NCBI RefSeq assembly: GCF_004345745.1
Contig: NZ_SLXJ01000001.1
Coordinates: 186,001 to 250,000 of the forward strand
Source of the DNA: Nicoletella semolina
GTDB taxonomy: Bacteria; Pseudomonadota; Gammaproteobacteria; Enterobacterales; Pasteurellaceae
Length of the DNA stretch: 64,000 bases
Reading direction: 5' to 3'
Shown: positions 1-9,482 of the stretch, piece by piece
Position numbering within the stretch: the first letter of the stretch is position 1
How the letters are laid out: every line of letters starts with the position of its first letter
Translations under genes and position numbers: made by a program
The notes under the pieces: model-generated
Databases searched by the model: none
What the model saw: the letters and a program-made list of their open reading frames with translations, nothing else
What the model was told of the DNA's origin: nothing

Positions 1-1
1 A

Positions 2-394
2 GCCTTGCGTCAATTCCAAGAAATCGGCGATGTAGGAGGCGGTACAAGTCGAGGTGGTAATCAAAAAGTGGCTGGTTCTCAAGGAAGTGGTGGCACAAAA
101 GGGATTGGAGCAGGACAGGGAAACGCAAATATTTATGCTAGTCAAGTGCGTGCTGTACTAAGACCGAAATTTAACTACCAAAATTTAGGTACAAAACATT
201 GTAAAATTCGAGTAAATATTGCACCCGATGGCAATGTGTTAAAGTATGATAAGGTGTCAGGTGATGTTGATGTATGTGCAGTTGCAATGGGGGCTATTGC
301 TCAGACCCCTAAATTACCTAAGCCAGCTGATAATGTTTATGAACAAGTAAAAGTATCCATTATTACTTTTGATGCTTCATTTAGGCGACAATAA
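2..394 (+). CDS. tolA: TolA, C-terminal part (5' end outside window)
   Basis: Cell-envelope protein TolA links the inner-membrane TolQR motor to TolB and Pal. Only the last 130 codons are present, and the frame is open to the left edge. A Gly-rich linker (about residues 10-40 of the fragment) leads into a domain resembling TolA domain III, with YASQVRAVLRPKF and the pattern CKIRVNIAPDGNV. Two cysteines about 29 residues apart could form the domain III disulfide. It lies 30 bp upstream of tolB and then pal, the standard tolQRA-tolB-pal order, which supports the call. The apparent TTG start at position 5 is only an artefact of the window edge. Confidence 0.93.
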   Translation, partial: ALRQFQEIGDVGGGTSRGGNQKVAGSQGSGGTKGIGAGQGNANIYASQVRAVLRPKFNYQNLGTKHCKIRVNIAPDGNVLKYDKVSGDVDVCAVAMGAIAQTPKLPKPADNVYEQVKVSIITFDASFRRQ

Positions 395-424
395 AATTCG
401 GATAGAGGATTATAGGGGAAAAAA

Positions 425-1699
425 ATGAAAAAAATTTTAATATTGATAGGTTTTTTCTTTAGTTGTCATATTGCAAGTGCCAATACGGAATTTGAGATTG
501 TCGTAGATAGTAGTGGACTAAGCCTTGCTCAACCGATTGCGGTTGTGCCATTTAAAACAGTTGGTGTTGTCCCTGAAGATGTGGCAAAAATTGTGTCTGA
601 CGATTTACGAAATAGTGGTAAGTTTGCACCGATTAATCCGAATAATATGCCATCTCACCCTGTTTCAGCTGCGGAAATTATACCTGATCAGTGGTCAGTG
701 TTAGGCGTGCAAGCGGTCGTTGTTGGGCAAGTAAATACAATTAATAACGGTTATCATATCGCTTATCAGTTAGTTGATGTGATTGGTGCATCGGGCGTGG
801 CTGGTAATGTGATTTTACAAGGAGCGTTTAATGTGCCTGCAAGCAAGATTCGTTTGGGAGCTCATACTGTAAGCGATCAGATTTTTGAAAAATTAACGGA
901 TATTCGAGGGGCATTTAGAACGAAAATTGCTTATGTAGTACAGAGAGGGGTATCTGCTTATGAGTTAAAAGTTGCAGATTATGACGGTTTTAATGTTTTC
1001 ACGGTTGTGAAAAGTAAAGAGCCATTGATGTCGCCAGAGTGGTCGCCAGATGGTTCACGTTTAGCTTATGTTACTTTTGAGAATAAAAAAGCTCAAATTG
1101 TGATTCATGAATTAAGCTCTGGTAAACGTAAAGTCATTGCTGCTTTAAAAGGACATAATGGTGCCCCTGCATTTTCTCCAGATGGCTCACGCATCGCTTT
1201 TGCTTCAAGTAAAGAGGGTGTGTTAAATATTTATCTAGTTGGAGTGAATGGCGGTAATTTAGTGCAACTAACGAGTGGTTCTGGAAATAATACCGAGCCG
1301 AGCTGGTCTCCTGATGGCAATATGATATTATTTACCTCAGATCGTGCGGGTAGTCCACAAGTGTATCAGATGAATATATCAGGCGGTAGTGTGAACCTAG
1401 TTGGGGGTAACGGTAGCGGTAAGATATCTTCAGATGGAAAGAATTTAATTATGGTTGCTGGTGATAAAATTGTAAAACGAGATCTCGTTTCGGGTAGCAC
1501 AGAGGTGTTAAGTTCTACGTTTTTAGACGAAAGTCCAAGTATTTCACCAAATGGCACTATGGTTATTTATAGCTCTACCAAAGGTGTGAGCAAAGTGCTA
1601 CAATTGGTGTCCGCAGATGGCCGTTTTAAAGCTAACCTGCCGGGAGCGGGGGGACAATATAAATTTCCTGCTTGGTCACCGTATCTGACTAAACAATAA
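425..1699 (+). CDS. tolB: Tol-Pal system beta-propeller protein TolB
   Basis: Periplasmic TolB binds Pal and TolA and helps outer-membrane constriction at division. A Sec signal peptide covers residues 1 to about 19 (hydrophobic core, then ASA before NTEF). An N-terminal alpha/beta domain follows to about residue 165. The rest is a beta-propeller whose blades repeat the pattern xPxWSPDGxxxxFxS, for example [24 protein letters not shown] and [12 protein letters not shown]. The 424-aa length is normal for the family. ATG follows a purine-rich stretch (GGGGAAAAAA). It sits between tolA and pal and is probably cotranscribed with both. Confidence 0.97.
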   Translation: MKKILILIGFFFSCHIASANTEFEIVVDSSGLSLAQPIAVVPFKTVGVVPEDVAKIVSDDLRNSGKFAPINPNNMPSHPVSAAEIIPDQWSVLGVQAVVVGQVNTINNGYHIAYQLVDVIGASGVAGNVILQGAFNVPASKIRLGAHTVSDQIFEKLTDIRGAFRTKIAYVVQRGVSAYELKVADYDGFNVFTVVKSKEPLMSPEWSPDGSRLAYVTFENKKAQIVIHELSSGKRKVIAALKGHNGAPAFSPDGSRIAFASSKEGVLNIYLVGVNGGNLVQLTSGSGNNTEPSWSPDGNMILFTSDRAGSPQVYQMNISGGSVNLVGGNGSGKISSDGKNLIMVAGDKIVKRDLVSGSTEVLSSTFLDESPSISPNGTMVIYSSTKGVSKVLQLVSADGRFKANLPGAGGQYKFPAWSPYLTKQ

Positions 1700-1717
1700 T
1701 TCTTTTTGGAGAAAAAA

Positions 1718-2179
1718 ATGAAAAAACTAGCTAAAGTATTAATGATTGCGGCACCCGCTTTTATTTTAGCAGCATGTAGCAGCTCGAATGATAACGCAAG
1801 TGCAAATGCAAATCTAAATGCAGGTCAAACTTTTGGTGGTATGTCTGTGCAAGATTTACAAACTCGTTACAACACCGTGTACTTCGGTTTTGATAGCTAT
1901 GTAGTTGAAGGTGAAAATCGTACTTTATTAGATGCCCACGCAGCTTACTTAACTTCAGTAAATGGTAAAGTAACCGTATCTGGACACGCTGATGAGCGTG
2001 GTACGCCAGAGTATAATATCGCATTAGGTCAACGTCGTGCCGATGCAGTTCAAAGCTACTTAGCATCTAAAGGTGCAAACCAAGTATCTACGGTGTCTTA
2101 CGGTGAAGAAAAACCTGCAGTATTGGGGCATTCTGAAGCAGATTATCAGAAAAACCGTCGTGCAGTTTTAGAATACTAG
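1718..2179 (+). CDS. pal: Peptidoglycan-associated lipoprotein Pal
   Basis: Outer-membrane lipoprotein that binds peptidoglycan and TolB. The signal peptide ends in the lipobox ILAAC with the acylated cysteine at residue 20. An OmpA-like peptidoglycan-binding domain covers about residues 50-153 and shows the conserved VYFGFDSY start and [12 protein letters not shown] motif with a following RR. The frame is open from a TTG at 1706, but ATG at 1718 is chosen because TTGGAG just upstream is its ribosome binding site and because it starts the signal peptide. Length is 153 aa. It is the last gene of the tol operon, followed by a strong terminator. Confidence 0.97.
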   Translation: MKKLAKVLMIAAPAFILAACSSSNDNASANANLNAGQTFGGMSVQDLQTRYNTVYFGFDSYVVEGENRTLLDAHAAYLTSVNGKVTVSGHADERGTPEYNIALGQRRADAVQSYLASKGANQVSTVSYGEEKPAVLGHSEADYQKNRRAVLEY

Positions 2180-2197
2180 TTTCTAGTTATTGAGTGA

Positions 2198-2229
2198 TAA
2201 AGCCTCGAGAAATCGAGGCTTTATTTTTA
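2198..2229 (+). terminator. Rho-independent terminator after pal
   Basis: Perfect stem TAAAGCCTCGA / TCGAGGCTTTA with a GAAA tetraloop, followed by TTATTTTTAT. It lies 20 bp after the pal stop and ends the tol-pal transcript. Confidence 0.9.
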
Positions 2230-2319
2230 TCTGAGATTATTTTTATTTGTATCGCTTAATTTTTTGTTGGTTTTTTCGTTAAAATAGTGTTGGTTTATCG
2301 GTAAATATAAGGAAGAAAT

Positions 2320-3192
2320 ATGCAATTTATAGGGAAAATTTTAGGGTTTATATTAGGATATAAATTTTTTGGTGGTTTTTTTGGAGCTGTTTTAGGTGTA
2401 ATGATAGGACATTGGGCTGATAAGAAACTTTATGAATTGGGATCGGTTAGCTCAAGCGTTTTTAAGAAGCCACTGACTCGTCAATCTCTATTTATGCAGA
2501 CGACTTTTGCTGTGCTTGGTCATATTGCAAAATCAAAAGGTAGAGTAACTAAACACGACATTGAGCTTGCTCGTCAAATAATGGCAAATCTGAAATTAGA
2601 TGAGGAAAATCAAAAACAGGCTCAACAGGCGTTTAATTTAGGTAAAGAAAGTGATTTTCCTTTAGGTCATGTAATCCGAGAATTTCGCGAGGCGTGTGGG
2701 CAGCGTGGTGATTTATTACGTTTTTTTATTGAGGTTCAGATGGTTGCTGCACTTCAAGATGGTCATTTAGATGAGAAAGAACAACAGATTTTATTTACTA
2801 TCGCTGATCATTTAGGAATGTCTCGTTTCCAATTCCAGCAAATGTTGGCTATGGTAGCAGCGGCTCAGCGTTTTCGTTCTGGGCGTTACCAGCAAGGATA
2901 TGGTTATCAGCACGATCATCAACAATACCATCAGCAGGAACAATATCAAGGTTATTCAGGTAGTCATCAATCAAGTGGACCTACTTTGGCGGACGCTTAT
3001 AACGTGTTAGGCGTGAGTGAAGCTGATGATCAAAACACGGTTAAACGTGCTTATCGTAAATTAATGAATGAGCATCACCCTGATAAGCTTGTTGCAAAGG
3101 GGTTGCCACCAGAAATGATGGACGTGGCAAAAGAAAAAGCACAGCAAATCCAAGCGGCTTACGATTTAGTTTGTAAATCAAAAGGCTGGTAA
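2320..3192 (+). CDS. djlA: Co-chaperone DjlA
   Basis: Membrane-anchored J-domain protein that stimulates DnaK. The N-terminus (about residues 5-32) is a Gly-rich hydrophobic segment with spaced glycines, typical of the DjlA dimerising transmembrane helix. The middle (about 55-185) is a TerB-like helical domain. A Gln/His/Tyr-rich linker (about 190-222) precedes a C-terminal J domain with the HPD motif at residues 253-255 in the sequence NEHHPDKL. At 290 aa the length is normal. It is preceded by the pal terminator and followed 23 bp later by dusC. Confidence 0.95.
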   Translation: MQFIGKILGFILGYKFFGGFFGAVLGVMIGHWADKKLYELGSVSSSVFKKPLTRQSLFMQTTFAVLGHIAKSKGRVTKHDIELARQIMANLKLDEENQKQAQQAFNLGKESDFPLGHVIREFREACGQRGDLLRFFIEVQMVAALQDGHLDEKEQQILFTIADHLGMSRFQFQQMLAMVAAAQRFRSGRYQQGYGYQHDHQQYHQQEQYQGYSGSHQSSGPTLADAYNVLGVSEADDQNTVKRAYRKLMNEHHPDKLVAKGLPPEMMDVAKEKAQQIQAAYDLVCKSKGW

Positions 3193-3215
3193 CGAGCGAT
3201 AAGCGGTCAATAAAT

Positions 3216-4211
3216 GTGAAAAATTTACCAAAACAGGCAGCTTCTGAACAATCTGTGTGTCAGGGAGTTATTCTTGCTCCAATGCAGGGAGTGCTTGATC
3301 CTTTTGTTCGCCAATTGCTCACGGCCGTCAATGAATATGATCTTTGCATTTCTGAGTTTGTTCGGGTTGTTGATCAAAAATTACCGAAAAAGGTGTTTTA
3401 TCGCCTTTCTCCTGAATTGCAGAATGGGGGGGTTACCGCTTCAGGCACACCTGTTAGAGTACAACTATTGGGACAGCACCCAGAATGGCTTGCAGAAAAT
3501 GCAGTATTGGCAGTAGAGCTAGGTTCACACGGCGTTGATCTAAACTGCGGCTGTCCTTCGAAAACAGTTAATGGTAGCCACGGTGGAGCTGCTTTACTAA
3601 AGCAGCCTGAATTAATTTATCGTGCGACACAGGCTATTCGTCAAGCTGTGCCGTCTGATCAGATTGTGTCAGTAAAAGTGCGATTAGGTTGGGATTCCAG
3701 CGATTATGCCTTTGATATTGCTGATGCTGTGCAGCAAGGCGGAGCGAATGAAATCACCGTACATGGTAGAACAAAAATGGACGGTTATCGTGCAGAGCGG
3801 ATTAATTGGCAAATGATTGGTGAAATAAGTCGTAGGCTTGATATTCCTGTTATCGCAAATGGCGAAATTTGGGATTTTGCAAGTGCAAAAAAATGTATGG
3901 AAATCACCGCTTGTCATCGTGTGATGATTGGGCGTGGAGCATTGAATGTGCCAAATTTAAGTAAAGTGATCAAGTATAATCAACCTAAAATGCCGTGGAA
4001 TGAGGTGCTATGGCTGCTTTATCAATATGTACATTTAGAAAATCAGCAAGATACAGGTTTTTACCACATTGCTCGAATTAAACAGTGGTTACGGTATTTG
4101 GATAAAGAATATCCTCAAGCAATAAAATTGTTTGAGCTTTTAAAAGCTGAACACGGCTACGAGGGATTAAAAAGGCACATTGTTGCACAAGTCGCACTCA
4201 ATAACCGCTAG
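3216..4211 (+). CDS. dusC: tRNA-dihydrouridine(16) synthase DusC
   Basis: FMN enzyme that reduces uridine 16 in tRNA. The TIM-barrel start APMQGVLD, the motif [12 protein letters not shown] (residues 109-120, catalytic Cys 113), the FMN-binding run VKVRLGW and HGRTK all match Dus enzymes. EFVRVVDQ and [10 protein letters not shown] favour the DusC branch over DusA or DusB. The start is GTG at 3216: an ATG two bases earlier is followed at once by a stop, and no later start precedes the barrel. The start codon lies inside a USS-like stretch (ATAAGCGGTCAA at 3199-3210 and a following A/T block), so the first residues are partly uptake-signal-encoded. A run of seven G lies at 3426-3432. Confidence 0.94.
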   Translation: MKNLPKQAASEQSVCQGVILAPMQGVLDPFVRQLLTAVNEYDLCISEFVRVVDQKLPKKVFYRLSPELQNGGVTASGTPVRVQLLGQHPEWLAENAVLAVELGSHGVDLNCGCPSKTVNGSHGGAALLKQPELIYRATQAIRQAVPSDQIVSVKVRLGWDSSDYAFDIADAVQQGGANEITVHGRTKMDGYRAERINWQMIGEISRRLDIPVIANGEIWDFASAKKCMEITACHRVMIGRGALNVPNLSKVIKYNQPKMPWNEVLWLLYQYVHLENQQDTGFYHIARIKQWLRYLDKEYPQAIKLFELLKAEHGYEGLKRHIVAQVALNNR

Positions 4212-4250
4212 TATCTAGCTCGTAGTATCAGATCAGTGTGAGGAACAGAA

Positions 4251-5312
4251 ATGGAAAAACGTATTTTTAGTGAACAGCAAGACACCAGTAGCTTACCAGC
4301 ATATCAAGCGAAGCGAGAATTTTCCACTGAAGATGTAATTATTGAGGATAATAAGGAGCTAGAGGAGATAAAAGATATTGCCTTGTCTGTTGAGCCTCGT
4401 TCTCGTTTTTGGATTCGATTATTTCTTGCGGGAGTCGGACTTTTTGTGGTCGCTGTATTCGCCCAATCTGTGCAATGGATAATAGAGACTTGGCGTGCAA
4501 ATGAATGGATTTATTTGGTATTTTCACTGGCATTTTTTGCGATAAGTTTAGTGGGGGTCAGTACACTAATCAGAGAGTGGCGTAAATTAGTTTGGTTAGG
4601 TAAATATCGTCAATTTCAACAAACCAGTGAGCAGCTTCGACAAGGTATTTCGCAAGCAAGCGGTGAACAAGCTGTCGATTTTTGCAAAAAAGTCTTCTCG
4701 AATGCAACAAGTTCGGCTTTTGTGAAAAAGCCTCTGCTCCAACAAGGCAAGCAGCGTTTTTTTGAACAGCTTGATGAGGCATATAATAGTCAGGAAGTAC
4801 TCTATTTATTTAGCGAAAATGTACTGGTGCCAATTGATAAGCAGATGAAAAAGCTGATTAGTAAAAGTGCTTCCGAAAATGCACTCATTGTCGCACTTAG
4901 TCCGCTAGCTTTGGTTGATGTGTTATTTATCGCTTGGCGTAATATTCGTTTGGTAAATCAAATTACCCAAGCCTATGGAATGGAGCTAGGTTACTTTAGT
5001 CGTTTGGCACTATTTAAAATGGTGTTAAAAAATATGGCATTTGCAGGCGTGGCAGAATTGGCAACTGACATTGGTGGAGAAGTGTTTTCCCAAAGTTTAA
5101 CGGCGAGATTTTCAGCAAGAGCCGCACAAGGTATTGGTGTAGGCTTACTGACAGCGAGACTAGGCATTAAGGCAATGGAATTTTGTCGCCCGATTGCTTT
5201 CCAAGCGAACGAACGTCCAAAATTATCTGTTGTAAGACAAGAGCTGTTGGGGGTACTGAAAGAGAGACTGTTTCGGAAAAACACCGAGAAAGCGGTAGAA
5301 AAAGAGAGATGA
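4251..5312 (+). CDS. YcjF/UPF0283 family inner-membrane protein (TIGR01620, DUF697)
   Basis: Member of the YcjF / UPF0283 family (H. influenzae HI0043 type). The cytoplasmic N-terminus (about 1-60) is acidic and polar. Two predicted membrane helices lie at about 63-85 and 92-115, then a long cytoplasmic region and a C-terminal DUF697-like hydrophobic domain with ALSPLALVDVLFIAWRNIR. Function is not established: in E. coli ycjF sits next to the GTPase-like ycjX, but no ycjX is present here. ATG follows GAGGAACAG. It stands 39 bp after dusC and may be cotranscribed. Confidence 0.88.
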   Translation: MEKRIFSEQQDTSSLPAYQAKREFSTEDVIIEDNKELEEIKDIALSVEPRSRFWIRLFLAGVGLFVVAVFAQSVQWIIETWRANEWIYLVFSLAFFAISLVGVSTLIREWRKLVWLGKYRQFQQTSEQLRQGISQASGEQAVDFCKKVFSNATSSAFVKKPLLQQGKQRFFEQLDEAYNSQEVLYLFSENVLVPIDKQMKKLISKSASENALIVALSPLALVDVLFIAWRNIRLVNQITQAYGMELGYFSRLALFKMVLKNMAFAGVAELATDIGGEVFSQSLTARFSARAAQGIGVGLLTARLGIKAMEFCRPIAFQANERPKLSVVRQELLGVLKERLFRKNTEKAVEKER

Positions 5313-5488
5313 TAAAAAATTTCTGCTGTATATTGAGAAAGGGGTAGCAACAATATAAAAAACGTCCTAAAATAAAATGTAACCATTTGATAAACAGAGC
5401 TATTTTTTGCTAGGGATAACCATTTTTTCAGAACGTCTTGTTGATTTTGTGCTGGAATATTATTATTTCATCAAGTCTTACTTGAAAG

Positions 5489-6682
5489 TTACCGCTTGTT
5501 ATTCAAAATACTTGAAGCACAAGCAAAAGCTGACGACCACGCCCACTGAAAATTATAGCCCCCTAGCCAACCAGTAACATCTAACACCTCACCAATGAAA
5601 TAAAGTCCTTCAACTGCTTTGGTCTGCATTGTTTTAGACGAAATAAAATCGGTATCCACGCCACCCTTCGTTACCTCCGCAGTACGGTATCCCTCCGTAC
5701 CATTTGGTAAAAACTGCCAGTCGTGAATAAAATGCGTCAAAAAGCTGAGATCAGCTTTACTCAACTGAGCAATCATTTTGTCGTGTAGCATTTTTTGTGC
5801 TAACCACAATTCCACTAATTTAGTTGGCAAATAACGTGATAATACGGTTTTTAGCTGCAATTTCGGCGAAGATTGACGTAAATCTTGCAAAATTTGCGTA
5901 ATGGACTCACTCGGCAGCAAATCAATTTTTAAGGTTTCGCCCATTTCCCAATAATTGGAAATTTGCAACATTGCAGGGCCTGATAACCCTCGATGGGTAA
6001 ATAACATTTGATTGTTAAAAGTTTTAGCTGCACAGCTTACCGTAACGGGTAACGCAATCCCTGACAAAGTAGAAAATAACTTATCACTTTCCCGCCAAGT
6101 AAAAGGTACAAGGCTGGCACGAGGGGAGATGATAGGAATGCCAAATTGCTCGGCAATTTTGTAGCCAAAAGGAGAAGCACCGAGAGCGGGCATTGATAAT
6201 CCGCCTGTGGCGATCACCAAATTTGACGCTTGCCACCGACTCGAAGCTGTCTCAATCTGAAAATTATTTGCAATTTTTACAACAGAACTCACCGCTTGTC
6301 GTAAAAGAATATCAACCTGCCCTTTGACACACTCTGCCTGTAGTAGATTAACGATCTCCTCTGCTCCATTATCACAAAAAAGCTGTCCCAGTTCCTTTTC
6401 GTGATAGGCGATATTGTAGCTGGCAACCAGCGAGATAAAATCCCATTGGGTATAGCGTGCCAATGCTGATTTCACAAAATGGGGGTTTTGACTGAGATAA
6501 TGATGAGGCGTTACCTCCAAATTGGTGAAATTACAAAATCCGCCGCCAGACATCAAAATCTTTCTGCCAATCTTTTTACCGTTATCTAATACCAACACCG
6601 ATTTTCCTGCTTGCCCTAACTGTGCCGCACAAAACAGCCCCGCTGCCCCTGCTCCGATAATAATGACATCATATTGTTTCAT
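5489..6682 (-). CDS. YhiN / HI0933-type flavoprotein (NAD(P)/FAD-dependent oxidoreductase)
   Basis: FAD-dependent oxidoreductase of the HI0933/YhiN family, with unknown physiological substrate. The N-terminus has the dinucleotide-binding motif IIGAGAAGLFCA. The second family motif SGGGFCNFTN (about residues 45-54) follows the GKKIGRKILM stretch, VIATGGLSMPALG lies at about 155-167, and the C-terminus has the second FAD contact LYFIGEVLDVTGWLGGYN. Length of 397 aa is normal. The gene is isolated between convergent ycjF-like and divergent tex. An inverted USS core (ACCGCTTGT) overlaps the end of the gene. Confidence 0.93.
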   Translation of the reverse strand: MKQYDVIIIGAGAAGLFCAAQLGQAGKSVLVLDNGKKIGRKILMSGGGFCNFTNLEVTPHHYLSQNPHFVKSALARYTQWDFISLVASYNIAYHEKELGQLFCDNGAEEIVNLLQAECVKGQVDILLRQAVSSVVKIANNFQIETASSRWQASNLVIATGGLSMPALGASPFGYKIAEQFGIPIISPRASLVPFTWRESDKLFSTLSGIALPVTVSCAAKTFNNQMLFTHRGLSGPAMLQISNYWEMGETLKIDLLPSESITQILQDLRQSSPKLQLKTVLSRYLPTKLVELWLAQKMLHDKMIAQLSKADLSFLTHFIHDWQFLPNGTEGYRTAEVTKGGVDTDFISSKTMQTKAVEGLYFIGEVLDVTGWLGGYNFQWAWSSAFACASSILNNKR

Positions 6683-6819
6683 ATATTTTTGTTAAAATAA
6701 TTCGTTTTAAACTATTTTAACGTATCTTGGTGAAAAACGTTGAATAGATTTCGTGATAATATTAGCAACAAGTATTAGCAACATTCGTTTTTAATTTACA
6801 AAAATAAAGTGGAACAACA

Positions 6820-9165
6820 ATGACCGAACTTAACTCTCAAGTCAATTTAAACGCTCAAATTAGTCATCTCATTGCTACGGAACTGACGGTTAAACCTGAA
6901 CAAATATTAGCTGCTATTCATCTATTAGATGAAGGCAACACCATTCCTTTTATCGCCCGTTACCGTAAAGAGGTAACAGGCGGTTTAGATGATACGCAAC
7001 TCCGCCATTTTGAAAGCCGCTTATGCTATCTGCGAGAACTGAATGACCGCCGTCAAACTATTTTGAAATCCATTGAAGAACAAGGTAGACTCAGTGATGT
7101 ACTACGCACTCAAATTGAGCAAACCCAAAGTAAAACCGAATTAGAAGATCTCTATTTGCCCTATAAACCTAAACGCCGTACTCGTGGACAAATTGCCATT
7201 GAGGCGGGGCTTGAGCCTCTGGCAGACAGTTTGTGGCAAGACCCAAGCCAAATTCCTGAAGTCGCTGCCGAAAGCTATGTTGATCCAGCGAAAGGGATTG
7301 CTGATAGTAAAGTGGCACTTGACGGAGCTCGCTATATTTTGATGGAACGTTTTGCCGAAGATGCAACCTTACTTGCAAAATTACGCCAACATCTGACCGC
7401 TTATGCCACTATAGAAGCGAAAGTGATTGAAGGAAAAGAAAACGAAGGAGAAAAATTCCGTGATTACTTTGCCCACAGTGAATTATTTAAAACTGTTCCT
7501 TCACACCGTGCATTGGCGATGTTTCGTGGGCGAAATGAAGGCATTTTAAGCCTGAGTTTAAATGCTGATCCTGAAGCAGAAGAAAATGCTCGTCATAGTT
7601 ATTGTGAAGAGATTATCCGTGAGCATTTAGGTGTTTTTCTGAACAATCAACCTGCCGACAAATGGCGAGAACAAGTGATTGCGTGGACGTGGAAAATCAA
7701 GGTTGCGTTGCATTTAGAAACCGAATTGATGGCAACTTTGCGTGAGAAAGCAGAAGACGAAGCCATCGAAGTCTTTGCTCGCAATCTATCTGCACTCCTT
7801 ATGGCTGCTCCAGCGGGAGCTTACAACACAATTGGTCTAGACCCTGGCTTACGCACTGGTGTAAAAGTTGCTGTTGTCGATAACACGGGTAAATTATTGG
7901 ATACCGCTACCATTTATCCACATACAGGACAGCAAGAATTGGCTGCCAAAACACTCTATGCGTTAGGGAAAAAATACAATGTGAATTTAATTGCCATCGG
8001 CAATGGCACCGCTTCACGAGAAACAGAACGCTTTGCCAAAGAGGTGATTCGACAAGCCAATGATTGGCAGGCACAAACTGTTGTGGTAAGTGAGGCAGGG
8101 GCATCAGTTTATTCTGCTTCAGAGCTTGCTGCAAAGGAATTCCCAGCACTTGACGTCTCACTACGAGGAGCTGTATCGATTGCTCGTCGCTTGCAAGATC
8201 CACTGGCTGAACTGGTTAAAATTGACCCTAAAGCGATTGGCGTAGGACAGTATCAGCACGATGTGAATCAATCACTCCTTGCCCGTAAGCTCGATGCCGT
8301 GGTAGAAGATTGTGTGAATGCGGTTGGCGTGGATTTAAATACCGCCTCAGCACCTTTACTGGCTCGTGTAGCAGGTATGAGCAAAACACTCGCTCAAAAT
8401 ATCGTGGCATACCGAGATGAAAACGGACGTTTCCAGTCTCGTTCAGAGCTGAAAAAAGTGCCTCGTCTTGGACCAAAAGCCTTTGAGCAATGTGCAGGAT
8501 TTATGCGAATTTTAGATGGAAAATCACCGCTTGACGCCTCGAGTGTTCACCCAGAGTCTTATGCTGTAGTGGAAAAAATCCTCCAAGCCACGCAATCTAC
8601 CCTACAAGAGCTGATGGGGAATACCAATAAAATTCGCCACTTACATGCCAAAGATTTTATTGATGAACAGTTCGGTTTACCGACCATTAACGATATTTTT
8701 AAAGAATTGGAAAAACCAGGGCGAGATCCTCGAGGCGAATTTAAAACCGCTACCTTTTTAGATGGCGTAGAGAATGTTTCTGATCTTCAAATAGGTATGA
8801 TTTTGGAAGGTACGATCACTAATGTCACCAATTTCGGAGCATTTGTTGATATTGGGGTACACCAAGATGGATTAGTCCATATCTCAATGCTTGCCGACCG
8901 CTTTGTTGATGACCCACACCAAGTGGTCAAAACAGGCGACATTGTTAAAGTCAAAGTGTTAGAGGTTGATGAGCCACGCAAACGCATCGCACTCACTATG
9001 CGTCTTGACGACAAACCTGTTGAAAAATCTGACACAAATAAACAAAACAACAAAAAATTTAACAAAAACGACCGCTCATGCTCCTCAAAAAATCACCATT
9101 CTGGGAGAAATCGCCCTGTCAGCAACAACGCATTCGTCGATGCATTAAAAGGCTGGAAGAAATAA
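6820..9165 (+). CDS. tex: Tex-family RNA-binding transcription accessory protein
   Basis: Tex (YhgF) is a nucleic-acid-binding protein associated with transcription, related to eukaryotic Spt6. Domains in order: N-terminal helical region, a YqgF/RNase H-like domain starting near residue 336 with [15 protein letters not shown], helix-hairpin-helix repeats (about 500-560, [19 protein letters not shown]), and a C-terminal S1 RNA-binding domain (about 650-722, [15 protein letters not shown]). The last 50 residues are an Asn/Lys-rich tail, then [10 protein letters not shown]. Length 781 aa is normal. It is divergent from the flavoprotein gene. Confidence 0.95.
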   Translation: MTELNSQVNLNAQISHLIATELTVKPEQILAAIHLLDEGNTIPFIARYRKEVTGGLDDTQLRHFESRLCYLRELNDRRQTILKSIEEQGRLSDVLRTQIEQTQSKTELEDLYLPYKPKRRTRGQIAIEAGLEPLADSLWQDPSQIPEVAAESYVDPAKGIADSKVALDGARYILMERFAEDATLLAKLRQHLTAYATIEAKVIEGKENEGEKFRDYFAHSELFKTVPSHRALAMFRGRNEGILSLSLNADPEAEENARHSYCEEIIREHLGVFLNNQPADKWREQVIAWTWKIKVALHLETELMATLREKAEDEAIEVFARNLSALLMAAPAGAYNTIGLDPGLRTGVKVAVVDNTGKLLDTATIYPHTGQQELAAKTLYALGKKYNVNLIAIGNGTASRETERFAKEVIRQANDWQAQTVVVSEAGASVYSASELAAKEFPALDVSLRGAVSIARRLQDPLAELVKIDPKAIGVGQYQHDVNQSLLARKLDAVVEDCVNAVGVDLNTASAPLLARVAGMSKTLAQNIVAYRDENGRFQSRSELKKVPRLGPKAFEQCAGFMRILDGKSPLDASSVHPESYAVVEKILQATQSTLQELMGNTNKIRHLHAKDFIDEQFGLPTINDIFKELEKPGRDPRGEFKTATFLDGVENVSDLQIGMILEGTITNVTNFGAFVDIGVHQDGLVHISMLADRFVDDPHQVVKTGDIVKVKVLEVDEPRKRIALTMRLDDKPVEKSDTNKQNNKKFNKNDRSCSSKNHHSGRNRPVSNNAFVDALKGWKK

Positions 9166-9482
9166 CTCTAAATTTACCTTCCCCTAGAAGAGGGATCATT
9201 GACCTTCCGTTTGCGAGCCTAACCCCAGCCCAAGGGTGAATAGGCTCACTATTTAGATAGCTGATTATCAGACTGATTTTAGTCTTGCAACTAAATATCG
9301 ACTTATATTTTTGCCCCTCTATCACAATACAATATCAATGATAAAAAGTTGTGATCTACTTCTCAAAATTTCACTCCACTATTTTACTCCATTTTGAAGC
9401 AGTACTATCATTTACAATAGTTGTACAATAGTTGATTTGTTTTTGTACAATATTTTCCTTTTTCCTTTCCATCAAGGAGTAA
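9166..9482. promoter_or_regulatory. 317-bp intergenic region upstream of the sialidase gene
   Basis: No gene is seen here. The distal half is unremarkable. The proximal part holds repeated elements: TTGTACAATA at 9421-9430 and again at 9443-9452 (22 bp apart, one to two helical turns), and ACAATAGTTG at 9414-9423 and 9425-9434. TTGTACAA is itself a palindrome. A plausible promoter is TTGTAC (9421) with TACAAT (9446), although the spacing of 19 is long. AAGGAG at 9474-9479 is the ribosome binding site. The repeats could be operator half-sites for an unidentified regulator, or simply an AT-rich promoter. Confidence 0.4.

Noticed and set aside
1761-2066. Open reading frame on the minus strand inside pal (101 aa)
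   Set aside because: It lies wholly opposite the well-supported pal gene, is rich in Leu/His/Tyr as expected of an antisense frame, and has no ribosome binding site.
9166-9325. Possible small gene on the minus strand between tex and the sialidase gene (68 aa, reaching into tex)
   Set aside because: It overlaps the tex end, has a Cys/Arg-rich unconvincing C-terminus, no ribosome binding site and no recognised family.
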